This document shows positions 1 to 7,220 of a DNA stretch of 31,129 nucleotides, in pieces. The stretch spans positions 1 through 31,129 of the forward strand of contig NZ_CAJUCP010000066.1 in the NCBI RefSeq assembly GCF_910585425.1, written 5' to 3'. Source of the stretch: an uncultured Acetatifactor sp. GTDB lineage: Bacteria > Bacillota > Clostridia > Lachnospirales > Lachnospiraceae. Within the stretch, counting starts at the first letter, position 1, and every line of letters starts with the position of its first letter. The notes under the pieces were generated by a model. That model was given only the letters and a program-made list of their open reading frames with translations. It did no database searches and was not told the origin of the DNA. Made by a program: the position numbers and the translations under genes.

Positions 1-2
1 AT

Positions 3-176
3 GTTTTCTCCAAAAAGAAAAGCGGCATCAGTGATGAGGAATACCGGAAGCAGATCAGGGAGCAGGCATATGAGGATTTTGCAAAAGGACAGTTCCAGAA
101 TAAATCCGAAGGGTTTAACAGGCTGATGAAAAGCTACACATCGGAAGTGTCCCCGGATAGAAAGGGGATCATCTAG
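3..176 (+). CDS. C-terminal end of a hypothetical protein (cut by window edge)
   Basis: An open frame enters from the left edge and ends at TAG 174-176, giving about 57 residues. The piece is highly charged and helical-looking (EEYRKQIREQAYEDFAKGQF), with no membrane segment. I do not recognise the family with certainty. It resembles tails of uncharacterised Lachnospiraceae proteins of about 200-400 residues, but that is memory of style, not a match. A diverged copy of bases 87-113 recurs at 23118-23145, so pieces of this gene family are scattered in the genome. The start lies outside the window. Confidence 0.55.
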   Translation, partial: VFSKKKSGISDEEYRKQIREQAYEDFAKGQFQNKSEGFNRLMKSYTSEVSPDRKGII

Positions 177-302
177 GAAATGAAGCTACTGCTGAATATC
201 CCCGATAAGCCACAGCCCGACAAGGCAGGGCGGGCATCCCCAGCGTTCCGGCAGACCGGGGAGCAGGAGTGGATCCAGGACAATATAGGGAGGTCATGTG
301 TT

Positions 303-644
303 ATGAGAAAACAAGTGTTGGTAATTTTAGTCCTAAGTCTTATATTGATAGTCACCGCTTGCGGAACGTCCAGTGGTGGCGGGGAATCAGAGGTTGGTGG
401 AAACGAAAAAGCCACATTCCAAGCGACTATATTAGAGATACATGATGGATATTATCTGGTTGAGCCTGTTGCTGGAAGCACAGAATTGAACAGCGCAGAC
501 CAGATAACAGTTCCCATGACAAATATGAATCCTTCGCTGGAGCCGGAAGTCGGAGATGTTCTGGAAATAGAATATGACGGTTCGATTGCGGAATCATATC
601 CTGCACAAATTACTAATGTGTATGGCATTAGTGTTGTCGAATAG
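303..644 (+). CDS. Small lipoprotein, DUF3221-like
   Basis: A 113-residue secreted lipoprotein. Residues 1-19 form a signal peptide (MRKQ, then a run of Leu/Ile/Val) ending in the lipobox VTAC, so Cys20 should be lipidated and anchor the protein on the outer face of the membrane. A Gly/Ser-rich linker follows. The rest (about residues 33-113) is a compact beta-type domain with alternating hydrophobic strands (ATILEIHDGYYLVEP, GDVLEIEYDG), the layout of DUF3221/YobA-type OB-like domains. The frame is open from 180, but ATG 303 is the likely start: GGGAGGT lies at the right distance and the signal peptide begins there. Function is unknown. It sits alone between gene fragments, directly before a LytTR relic. 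Confidence 0.75.
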   Translation: MRKQVLVILVLSLILIVTACGTSSGGGESEVGGNEKATFQATILEIHDGYYLVEPVAGSTELNSADQITVPMTNMNPSLEPEVGDVLEIEYDGSIAESYPAQITNVYGISVVE

Positions 645-645
645 C

Positions 646-840
646 GGAAGATTCCACTTTGAAGAGTGCAGGTGGACGAACAGAATCATCCTGTACCTGA
701 AAGCCGGGAACAAAGCCTGCGGAGGCAGACTTGAATATTATGCGAAAATCGGGGATTTGGAGGAGGAGCTGGCGGGGCAGTTCTACCGCATCCACCGGGG
801 ATACCTTATCAACCTTTTCCATGTGGAGGGTTACGTGCCT
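646..840 (+). pseudogene. LytTR DNA-binding domain relic
   Basis: The frame around 646-840 reads as the middle of a LytTR (AlgR/AgrA-type) output domain: IILYLKAGNK, then LEYYAKIGDLEEELAGQFYR, then IHRGYLINLFHVEGY. Those three blocks are the usual hallmark of the domain in Firmicute response regulators. There is no receiver domain upstream, no proper start, and the frame runs into unrelated sequence after VEGY. The stretch therefore looks like the remnant of a deleted response regulator gene. It begins directly after the lipoprotein stop at 644, which suggests a deletion junction near 645. It is the third LytTR sequence in the window, besides intact regulators at 5070 and 18319. Confidence 0.75.
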
Positions 841-947
841 TCCATCCGTTCTTTTCTCTCTGCTGACAGACGGGCTGACATAAGAAATGGAGGACTGAAA
901 TGGGCATTAACGGAATAGGTTTGATGCCAAGGCATAGGGAGGTTTTT

Positions 948-1580
948 ATGAACGTTACGCGAAATTCTAATAATTACAGATTATCTTCTATGAGAACTGT
1001 TCATTTTGCAACAGCAGAGGATAAAAACACATCGGCAGCTCATGCCTCTGACAAAGATCAGGTAACAATATCTCAGGAGGGGCGTGATAGCTTGGAAGTA
1101 TCGGCTGATAAAGTTGCGAACCAACTTAGTGCGATGACGAAAGAAGATTTCATGGATATGCTCAAGCAATGGGAAAGTGAAAACCAGACCAAATTGGAGG
1201 TTGATCCTTACCGAGAAGTTGATCCAGATGGTTCAATCGCCAATAAGATTTATTTTGAGTCTTACTTAGGACAGTTGAAAGAGCAGGAGGATATCATCAA
1301 GTCTTACTATGCTGATGCTTATAAAGAAGCTGTTTCTGCTCCGATTAACAGTTTAGCATTTATTTCTGGAAAATATTTGTGTGATTGGTCAGATTATTTT
1401 GATTCCAGTATACCAAAACAAGAACGGCAGTGGACGCATCACCAACTTTGGGCAATGCTGACTGGCACCAATGTGGCACTGAATGATCCATATGCTTTAG
1501 CCGCATCTGGTGGAACAAAGACGGTAGATGAAATGGACGAAATTGCCAAGCAAGCTGTAAAGGATAAGTTAGGTGCATAA
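948..1580 (+). CDS. Hypothetical protein, 210 aa
   Basis: A 210-residue soluble protein of unknown function; I do not recognise the family. The frame is open from 900, but the ATG at 948 follows a clear GGGAGG and is the better start. The N-terminal 45 residues are polar and probably disordered, ending in DQVTISQEGRDSL, a motif style seen in several uncharacterised Lachnospiraceae proteins and in FlgM-like regulators. The rest is helical and acidic, with tryptophans at 151, 166 and 173 (approximate) in the C-terminal half. There is no signal peptide or membrane segment. Its stop overlaps by one base the start of a truncated MATE reading frame, so its downstream context is a deletion or insertion junction, not an operon. 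Confidence 0.6.
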   Translation: MNVTRNSNNYRLSSMRTVHFATAEDKNTSAAHASDKDQVTISQEGRDSLEVSADKVANQLSAMTKEDFMDMLKQWESENQTKLEVDPYREVDPDGSIANKIYFESYLGQLKEQEDIIKSYYADAYKEAVSAPINSLAFISGKYLCDWSDYFDSSIPKQERQWTHHQLWAMLTGTNVALNDPYALAASGGTKTVDEMDEIAKQAVKDKLGA

Positions 1581-1762
1581 TGATGCTGTTCATGGGGCTG
1601 TATACGATTGTTGACACAATCTTTGTAGCACGGTTTGTAGGCACCAATGCGCTGCCGGCGCTCAATATCGTATGCCCGATGATCAATCTGATTGTAGGGC
1701 TTGGGACCATGCTTGCAATTTTTTATACTGCGTTGTGTAAAGGGAAAACCATCGGGACGTGA
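1580..1762 (+). pseudogene. MATE-family efflux transporter, N-terminal fragment
   Basis: Sixty codons encode the first part of a MATE/DinF-type multidrug antiporter: MMLFMGLYTIVDTIFVARFV followed by GTNALPALNIVCPMINLIVG. Intact family members are about 450 residues with 12 helices; here the frame leaves the family after about residue 45 (LGTMLA) and stops after an unrelated tail. No ribosome binding site precedes it, and it overlaps the stop of the upstream gene. It is a truncated relic. It is not the missing front of the MATE relic at 13942, because both pieces cover the same N-terminal region with different sequences. Confidence 0.8.
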
Positions 1763-1794
1763 AAAAGGGGCGGCACTGTGAAAAGCACCGCCCC
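1762..1794 (-). terminator. Rho-independent terminator of the sigma/anti-sigma operon
   Basis: Read on the minus strand, a GC-rich hairpin (GGGGCGG at 1788-1794 pairing with CCGCCCC at 1767-1773) is followed at once by five T (1762-1766). It lies about 30 bases beyond the stop of the minus-strand anti-sigma-like gene. Confidence 0.8.
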
Positions 1795-1823
1795 GGCTTT
1801 GGGACTGGATGTCCATTCCATCA

Positions 1824-3071
1824 TTATTCAGTGGGAAGATTGTAGTAAAAACGGCTGTTCAAGACATCCCTGTCCTTGTAGTAGTTATAGATATTCTCCA
1901 CGCGCTCCCAAACCTGTTCATCAAAGTAGATGTCGCTCCGCTGGCTGACCATGCTCTCCGTATGCTGACGGAGGTTTGTGTAAAACAGGTCAGTCACCTC
2001 GTAGCAGACATACTGCTCATCTTCATATACTTTGTACTGCTCCAGTGCACCAAAAGTCATGAGCTGTCCGTGGATAAAGGCAATATCCCCTGAACTGTGA
2101 ATGTCCTCCACATTGTAGGTAAAGAAGTAAAGCAGGGGGATATCTGCGCCGCCATCGACCTCTCCTTTATGCTGGGGAACATACGCGCTCAAAACCAAGG
2201 CGCTTTCGCTTTCGGTAGAGCCAACCGGGATGCCATAGCCATCAAGGCTGCGCCAGTGCAGACCGGTCAGCCAGTGTTGTGTCTCCAGAGGAGCAGCCTC
2301 ATCAAAGATAACCTCCGGGTTTAGCCCGTCAATCGCCAGGGGAGCCTCTACTGCGGGGACTACATCCCGATCCAGTGTGGCCAACAGTTCTTGGCATTTC
2401 TGAAGGTAACTGCCCGCAGCCTCTCTCCGCTCGTCGATATTGGCGGGATAGGTTTCAAAATAAGGCCGCAGTTCCTCCATGATTTGTGCAGCCAGTTCTC
2501 TGTCGGCCTCGGCAGCAGGAATGGGGAGCGACGTCTCTACCACCGTTTTGATTGGCTCCGCAAAATAAACAGTACACATCCAGTCCTGTCCAAACACAAA
2601 ATTGTTGTTCGTCAGCACGAAAAAGTAATGGTCATCGGTGAGCGGCTGTTCCAGCACATCCATGTCGTACGCTTGGGAGAGATCCACCGTCATCACGCCG
2701 CTGGTATGCGCTCCGAACTCAGTGCCGCTGAATACAAGCTCGCCAGAGGTTGGAACGATTTCTTCGGCGGTAGACCATTGCATCAGTCTCAACTGTGGCT
2801 GGAAACTCAGATTTTTATTTGATCGGTTTTCTACTTGAATTGATACGAGGCCATCCCCCTCATAGGTGGCGGAAAGGCTCAAATCATCTCCGTCCAAAGA
2901 AGAAAACAGGCTGACCGCAAAGGCAGTCATTGTGAGGCTACACACCAGCACAGCCGCCATAAGCACAGAGACTCCGATAGGACGGCGGCGACGGGATACC
3001 AATTCAACACCGGTTTTTTCCTCGAAAATATCTTTTATGTTCTGCAAATTTGTTTTACTGAAAGAACTCAT
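1824..3071 (-). CDS. Membrane anti-sigma-factor-like protein
   Basis: A 415-residue protein with an N-terminal cytoplasmic stretch of about 30 residues, one membrane segment (about residues 35-55, GVSVLMAAVLVCSLTMTAFA) preceded by four arginines, and a large extracytoplasmic region. Next to an ECF sigma gene this is the classic layout of a transmembrane anti-sigma factor: the short inner part binds the sigma factor and the outer part senses a signal. No zinc-binding HxxxCxxC motif is visible, so it is not the ZAS type. The start at 3071 is chosen because AAGGAGG precedes it; the frame is open to 3104. Its first codons overlap the 3' end of the sigma gene by 17 bases, implying translational coupling. 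The ligand is unknown. Confidence 0.75.
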   Translation of the reverse strand: MSSFSKTNLQNIKDIFEEKTGVELVSRRRRPIGVSVLMAAVLVCSLTMTAFAVSLFSSLDGDDLSLSATYEGDGLVSIQVENRSNKNLSFQPQLRLMQWSTAEEIVPTSGELVFSGTEFGAHTSGVMTVDLSQAYDMDVLEQPLTDDHYFFVLTNNNFVFGQDWMCTVYFAEPIKTVVETSLPIPAAEADRELAAQIMEELRPYFETYPANIDERREAAGSYLQKCQELLATLDRDVVPAVEAPLAIDGLNPEVIFDEAAPLETQHWLTGLHWRSLDGYGIPVGSTESESALVLSAYVPQHKGEVDGGADIPLLYFFTYNVEDIHSSGDIAFIHGQLMTFGALEQYKVYEDEQYVCYEVTDLFYTNLRQHTESMVSQRSDIYFDEQVWERVENIYNYYKDRDVLNSRFYYNLPTE

Positions 3072-3621
3072 ATTGTCCTCCTTCTGAGCGCGTAAGCAAC
3101 TCACGCAATCTCCGTTTTGTCTGGTACAGCCGGTTGTCGATTTGTTTCACGCTCATATCCAGCGCCAGCGCGATTTCTTTGGGTTTTTGATTGTAGTAAT
3201 ACCGGCGAATCAAAATTTCACGATCCGGTTCACCAAGAGCGTTGACTGCCGCGAGCAGGGCTTTGCGCGTCTCCACCTCCAGAACGGCATCCACTACACT
3301 GAGCTGGTCGATAAAGTCTGTATCTTCCAGAGGGAGTGTATTGCGCTTTGTAATTTCCCGATATCGGTTCACAGCCTGTGTGCGGGCAACGATAGACAGC
3401 CAGGTTCTCAGTTTTCCCCGCTGGTGATCGAATTTTTCCGGATGTTCCCATAAGTAGATAAATGTATCAGCAACACATTCCTCCACATCTTGAACTGACC
3501 CGATATGGCTCAAAACTGCCTCTGCCACCGACCATAACAGCTTGGAATACTTTGTGATTGTCTCGTTGATCGCTGCTTCGCTTCGGTTTTTGATGGCTGT
3601 TATTATTTTTTCATCATTCAA
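3055..3621 (-). CDS. ECF-type RNA polymerase sigma factor
   Basis: A 188-residue sigma-70 family protein. Region 2 is visible around residues 20-80, including DVEECVADTFIYLWEHPEKF and the following RTWLSIVARTQAVNRYR. Region 4 is a helix-turn-helix near the C-terminus (EIALALDMSVKQIDNRLYQT, then KRRLRELL). It should direct RNA polymerase to a small regulon in response to the signal handled by the downstream membrane protein. I prefer the TTG at 3619-3621 as start: AGGAGGTG lies seven bases upstream and the product then begins MNDEKIITAI, as is typical. An ATG at 3654 in the same frame lacks a ribosome binding site. It overlaps the anti-sigma-like gene. No clear autoregulated promoter was recognised upstream. 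Confidence 0.88.
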   Translation of the reverse strand: MNDEKIITAIKNRSEAAINETITKYSKLLWSVAEAVLSHIGSVQDVEECVADTFIYLWEHPEKFDHQRGKLRTWLSIVARTQAVNRYREITKRNTLPLEDTDFIDQLSVVDAVLEVETRKALLAAVNALGEPDREILIRRYYYNQKPKEIALALDMSVKQIDNRLYQTKRRLRELLTRSEGGQYEFFQ

Positions 3622-3836
3622 AAACTTCACCTCCTGTGTGGATTGACCGGTCATATATAGTACGTTAAAAAATGAAAAAACACTGATGTTTTTTAGAAAT
3701 TTCTTGAGAGCATCTGTCCCGATTTATTTTACACCTATTTCGCTTGCTATCAATATGTCGTGCGATTGTTCTCATTTTTTCTTTACGACTGAAATAATAG
3801 TACGCAAAGTTATTTATAAAATTTTTCTGAACATCA

Positions 3837-3865
3837 TTGACAGTGAGGTATATTTCCGTTAATAT
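3837..3865 (+). promoter_or_regulatory. Sigma-A promoter in front of the hairpin RNA
   Basis: A consensus -35 TTGACA (3837-3842), a 17-base spacer, and a -10 TAATAT (3860-3865, four of six consensus bases) in very AT-rich sequence. Transcription would start near 3872, just before a series of three hairpins. The rest of the 3655-3836 gap is AT-rich, with no convincing coding signal. Confidence 0.6.
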
Positions 3866-3871
3866 TAACAT

Positions 3872-3955
3872 ATAAATAAGTCAGTGGTATCACTGATTGG
3901 GCTGGTCGAAAGACCCTGGTCCACCGAACGGCGGGGAATTTCCCCGCTATTTTTG
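3872..3955 (+). ncRNA. Candidate small structured RNA or attenuated leader, about 84 nt
   Basis: Downstream of a good promoter come three consecutive hairpins. The first is TCAGTG/CACTGA at 3881-3896 with a GTAT loop. The second is GGTC-GAAA-GACC at 3904-3915, a four-base-pair stem closed by a GNRA tetraloop. The third is GCGGGGA/TCCCCGC at 3931-3947 with a three-base loop, followed by TATTTTTG, a rho-independent terminator. No open frame lies between promoter and terminator. This is either a free-standing RNA of about 84 nt or the attenuated leader of the DUF3800 gene starting at 3991. I do not recognise a known Rfam family. Confidence 0.5.
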
Positions 3956-3990
3956 TTAGGGAAATCTGAGAGGGATGAAGAAAGTAATCT

Positions 3991-4671
3991 ATGGCTGAAA
4001 AGATTTTAAGTGTTTTTATAGATGAATCGGGCGATTTTGGGCCATATGATTTTCATGCGCCATTTTATCTGGTTGCAATGGTTTTACATAATCAGGATGT
4101 GGATATTAGCAAAAATATTGATGATTTGGAGAATCATTTGGCGAACATCGGATATAAGCAGCATGCCATCCATACGGGACCACTGATTCGCAGAGAAGCC
4201 GTTTATGCTAATGACCTTATGGAAGAAAGAAAACGCCTTTTTAATGCATTATTTAATTTTGCCCGTAAATTGGATTTCCGATATGTTTGTGCCAAAATAA
4301 GGAAAGACGAATGTCCGGATGTAATTACTTTAACAGCGAGAATATCAAAAGCGATTGCAGGAATACTAAAGGATCATCAAAATTTTTGGGAGCAGTTTAA
4401 CTGCATTATAATCTATTACGACAATGGGCAGATTGAGCTTACCAAAATTCTGACTTCTGTTTTTAATACGCTTTATGCCCATGTAGAGTTCCGAAAAGTT
4501 AAGCCTGTAGATTATAAATTGTTTCAGGCGGCTGACTTGATTTGTACGATGGAACTACTTGCGGAAAAAGCAGAGTCCAATTCATTTTCAAGATCGGAAC
4601 AGGAATTTTTTTGTTCAGTACGAGACTTTAAAAAGAACTATCTTAAGCCGTTATTGAAGAAACATTTATAG
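3991..4671 (+). CDS. DUF3800 domain protein (RNase H-like fold predicted for the family)
   Basis: A 226-residue cytosolic protein with the DUF3800 signature: FIDESGDFG at residues 9-17, a central IIIYYDNGQ block, and QAADLICTMELL near residue 180. In this family the DESG aspartate and the aspartates of the YYDNGQ and QAAD motifs are conserved in the pattern of a metal-dependent RNase H-like active site. The activity has not been shown for most members, and a role in phage defence or mobile elements has been suggested from context. All three motifs are intact here. The ribosome binding site is weak (GAAAG). A candidate structured RNA with its own terminator lies just upstream and a 50-residue protein gene 17 bases downstream. 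Function is inferred only. Confidence 0.85.
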   Translation: MAEKILSVFIDESGDFGPYDFHAPFYLVAMVLHNQDVDISKNIDDLENHLANIGYKQHAIHTGPLIRREAVYANDLMEERKRLFNALFNFARKLDFRYVCAKIRKDECPDVITLTARISKAIAGILKDHQNFWEQFNCIIIYYDNGQIELTKILTSVFNTLYAHVEFRKVKPVDYKLFQAADLICTMELLAEKAESNSFSRSEQEFFCSVRDFKKNYLKPLLKKHL

Positions 4672-4688
4672 GGAGCAGATGTGTTAGA

Positions 4689-4841
4689 ATGGAAAAGGAT
4701 ATAGCGGATTATGCGAAAGACGGCAGATTGACAGAACCGTCAGATGGAAAGCGTTATGAATGGCGCAAAATGATTGATGAGGTAAAAGCGTTAGGCAGGC
4801 CGCTTACGGACGAGGAGGCCGAGCAGTACCGGGTAAAATAG
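4689..4841 (+). CDS. 50-residue protein downstream of DUF3800
   Basis: A small, charged, soluble protein (begins MEKDIADYAKDGRLTEP, ends EEAEQYRVK). It starts 17 bases after the DUF3800 stop, with GGGAG upstream, and is likely co-transcribed with it. It is predicted helical with no membrane segment. The size, charge and position resemble an antitoxin or regulatory partner of the DUF3800 protein, but I recognise no family and this role is only inference. Confidence 0.6.
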   Translation: MEKDIADYAKDGRLTEPSDGKRYEWRKMIDEVKALGRPLTDEEAEQYRVK

Positions 4842-4973
4842 CATTGGCGTAGCAAAAGCGCAATTTGTCGAACCGAAAATTGGGTGGGGTATCAGGCAAA
4901 AGCATTGAAGAATGGCTTAATACAATAGAAAGCAAGTTCTCTATTGTCATGAATCAAGGAATTTTGGGCTTGG

Positions 4974-5009
4974 TGGGGTTTAATGGAATGGTCGGTGAAC
5001 CCCATTTTT
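4974..5009 (+). terminator. Terminator after the DUF3800 pair or in the leader of the response regulator
   Basis: TGGGGTT (4974-4980) pairs with AACCCCA (4998-5004), extended by a wobble pair, and is followed by TTTTT (5005-5009). A second hairpin, CAATAGA/TCTATTG (4923-4946), lies just upstream. The terminator is about 60 bases before the response regulator start at 5070, so it could either end the DUF3800 transcript or attenuate the two-component operon. Nothing else coding was seen in 4842-5069. Confidence 0.6.
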
Positions 5010-5069
5010 GTGCTTTTTGATGGCGCTGATGGAGGGGCAAATAATAAATTTTTGAAATGGGGTGATGCC

Positions 5070-5789
5070 ATGCTGCGGACAGCGATTTGCGATGATGAGG
5101 AGAACATACTTCTGGAACTGGAAGGAGCCACGGACAGATTCTTCCATACACACTGCGTGGACTGCAGGATCCAGCTCTACCAGTCCAGCGAAAACCTGTG
5201 GTATGACCTGCAGGACGGCATTTATTATGACCTGCTTCTCTTGGATATAGAGATGCCGCAGGTCAGCGGGATGGAGCTGGCAGAGCGGATCCGCGACGCC
5301 TTCCCTGCGGCGAAGATCATATTTATCACTTCGCATCTGGAGTATGCCATCCCTGCTTATGAGTTCTCCGTGTTCCGATACATCCCCAAGGCGCGGATTG
5401 GAGAAAAGCTGCCCATGGCTCTCAGGGATTTTTATAAGCTGTACTGTCTGGAACGGGAGGAATATTATACGATAGAAATAAAAAACCATGTGGAAAGGCT
5501 TCCTTACTGGGAGATACTTTATGTCCTGAAGGATGGGAAATATGCAGTGTTCCATCTGCAGGGCGGCAGGACGGAGTCTGTCCGGAAGACGTTGGCGCAG
5601 GTATTTGGCGAGATCGGCAGGGAATATTTCTGCTTTGCCGACAGGGGCTGCATCATCAATCTGGCGAATGTGGCAGGGATGGATGGGGACAGGATCCTTC
5701 TGCCGGAGGGAGGGGAGCTTATGATCGGCAGGTCGAATGTGGCAGGGTTCAAGGCAGCGCTGCTGGGGTTCTGGGGGAAACAGATATGA
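5070..5789 (+). CDS. LytTR-family response regulator
   Basis: A 239-residue AgrA/AlgR-type transcription factor. The receiver domain occupies about residues 1-120: acidic pocket DD at 8-9, phospho-acceptor Asp59 in LLLDIEMPQVSGMEL, a switch threonine/serine in IIFITSHLEYA, and the conserved lysine in RYIPKARIGEKL. The LytTR DNA-binding domain follows from about residue 135 (WEILYVLKDGKYAVFHL, then YFCFADRGCIINLANV); its usual YxRxHRSY block is diverged to FCFADRGCIINL. ATG 5070 is chosen because the receiver starts there (MLRTAICDDE), although the ribosome binding site is weak. The stop overlaps the kinase start (ATGA), so the two are translationally coupled. Probable target: the ABC transporter genes downstream. 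Confidence 0.9.
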   Translation: MLRTAICDDEENILLELEGATDRFFHTHCVDCRIQLYQSSENLWYDLQDGIYYDLLLLDIEMPQVSGMELAERIRDAFPAAKIIFITSHLEYAIPAYEFSVFRYIPKARIGEKLPMALRDFYKLYCLEREEYYTIEIKNHVERLPYWEILYVLKDGKYAVFHLQGGRTESVRKTLAQVFGEIGREYFCFADRGCIINLANVAGMDGDRILLPEGGELMIGRSNVAGFKAALLGFWGKQI

Positions 5790-7123
5790 GGGCGGCGCAG
5801 ATAGCAGTGGAATGGATCGCTTCTTTCATGGAGGTGGCGCTCTACCTGATGCTGATGGGCGCCGTTTCCCAGGGGAAGTCAAGGGGGAAGTCCTCTGGGA
5901 CTTCCCCTGGGAAACGGCAGACGGCCTCCTTCGCCTTTGTCCTGGCGGTGATTGCTTCCGGGATAATCCTGTTGAATATGGCAGAGATTTCCGTGAGCCT
6001 GCCTACCCTGCTGTATGCGGTGTTTTCCTATGCTTTAGGAGCCAGCATCCTTTACCGCGGGAGATTTTCGGAGTATCTTTTCGCTTCCACAGGTTTTATT
6101 GCAGCCCTTACGCTGGTCGATACCACAGCCCTGGCGGCGTTGGGATGGGCGGGGATGGGAGATGCGGTTGCCGGGATTCTGTCAGGACAGGGGGGCAGCT
6201 GGATGCTTTTTATTGCGGCGATCAAAATGCTGGAGACAGGCATGGTGCTTCTGGCATGCCGGGGGCTTGGGCGGGCAGCCTGCCCTCTGCGGATGTCGGG
6301 GGGCTATGCGGCGATGCTGGCATGCCTGCTGGCGGGAGGTGCGGGCGGCATCTATCTGGTGGCCCAGGCGGAGAGCCTGGTAGGGATTGGCCTGAACCGG
6401 TTCCAGATGCTGTTGGGGTTCAGCCTTATCCTGGCGGTGTGCACGTTGTATTTTTTCCTGCGCGTCCAGGAGGCAAGGAGGGAGCAGGAATATACGGCCC
6501 GCCAGAACCGGATTCTGGAGCAGAATTATCAGGCGGCAAAAGAGGCATATGAGGCCAATGCGACGCTGTACCATGATATGCGGAACCATTTCGCCATGCT
6601 GCAGGGCTATCTGGCAGACGGGAAGGCAGCCCAGGCGCAGGCGTATCTGGAAGTGATAAACGGTTGGATAGACGCTTATCCAAAAGAACGGTGGACAGGG
6701 ATTGGGGCATTGGATCATATCCTGAACCAGAAGAAAGAGGCGGCGGCAAGGCAGGGCACAGGCATGGCGATCCATGCGGAATACCCGGCGGACTGCCGGA
6801 TAGACCCGGTGGACTTGTGCACCATACTGACGAATCTGCTGGATAACGCCATGGAAGCATGCGCCAGGCAGCCGGAGGGGGAAAGCAGGGAGATCACGGT
6901 GACCATCCGGCGCATCCATCTATTTTTGATCATACGGATCGCCAACAGCAGCGCCACCGCACCCGTCATGAAAGATGGGATTCCTGTGACATCCAAGCGG
7001 GACGGAAGGCTGCACGGATGGGGGCTGCGGAGCGTGAGGGCAGCCGTGGAAAAATATCAGGGCACCATGGAGGTTACATATAGGGATTTGGTTTATACAG
7101 TGGATGTGATGCTTTTTTATTAA
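5786..7123 (+). CDS. GHKL-type sensor histidine kinase (AgrC-like)
   Basis: A 445-residue membrane kinase, partner of the regulator it overlaps by four bases. The N-terminal about 220 residues contain six or seven hydrophobic segments, as in AgrC-type receptors. A coiled linker (about 225-255) leads to the phospho-acceptor His263 in YHDMRNHF, then a GHKL ATPase with the N box LTNLLDNAMEAC (about 347-358) and the G box GWGLRSVRAAVEKYQG. Kinases of this class usually sense peptides or cell-envelope stress. Between the first two membrane segments lies a polar loop (about residues 26-45, rich in Gly, Lys and Ser) encoded by a perfect 20-bp inverted repeat, which looks like an insertion. A terminator follows at 7139. 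Confidence 0.9.
   Translation: MRAAQIAVEWIASFMEVALYLMLMGAVSQGKSRGKSSGTSPGKRQTASFAFVLAVIASGIILLNMAEISVSLPTLLYAVFSYALGASILYRGRFSEYLFASTGFIAALTLVDTTALAALGWAGMGDAVAGILSGQGGSWMLFIAAIKMLETGMVLLACRGLGRAACPLRMSGGYAAMLACLLAGGAGGIYLVAQAESLVGIGLNRFQMLLGFSLILAVCTLYFFLRVQEARREQEYTARQNRILEQNYQAAKEAYEANATLYHDMRNHFAMLQGYLADGKAAQAQAYLEVINGWIDAYPKERWTGIGALDHILNQKKEAAARQGTGMAIHAEYPADCRIDPVDLCTILTNLLDNAMEACARQPEGESREITVTIRRIHLFLIIRIANSSATAPVMKDGIPVTSKRDGRLHGWGLRSVRAAVEKYQGTMEVTYRDLVYTVDVMLFY
5861..5918. repeat. Perfect 20-bp inverted repeat inside the kinase gene
   Basis: Left arm 5861-5880 begins GCCGTTTCCC and ends AGGGGAAGTC; the right arm 5899-5918 is its exact reverse complement. The 18-base centre (5881-5898) also contains GGGGGAAGTC, a near copy of the arm end. 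The whole element is in frame and encodes residues of about 26-44 of the kinase, a Gly/Ser/Lys-rich loop. Confidence 0.9.
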
Positions 7124-7138
7124 GAGAGGACATTTGGG

Positions 7139-7187
7139 GACAGTTACCGATGGTTTTGAGGGCAGTTGCGGTGGCTGTCTTTTTTTA
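7139..7187 (+). terminator. Rho-independent terminator after the two-component genes
   Basis: GACAGTTACCG (7139-7149) pairs with CGGTGGCTGTC (7169-7179) through eleven pairs including two G-U wobbles, followed by a run of seven or eight T (7180-7187). It separates the kinase gene from the ABC transporter genes, which are therefore likely to have their own regulated transcription or to depend on read-through. Confidence 0.8.
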
Positions 7188-7220
7188 TGCTAATGTATAG
7201 GCAAAGGAGGAGAGTAGGCT

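Noticed and set aside
5070..7123. A complete agr-type quorum system around the first two-component pair
   Set aside because: No AgrB-like protease or AgrD-like peptide frame was found nearby; the neighbours are an ABC exporter.
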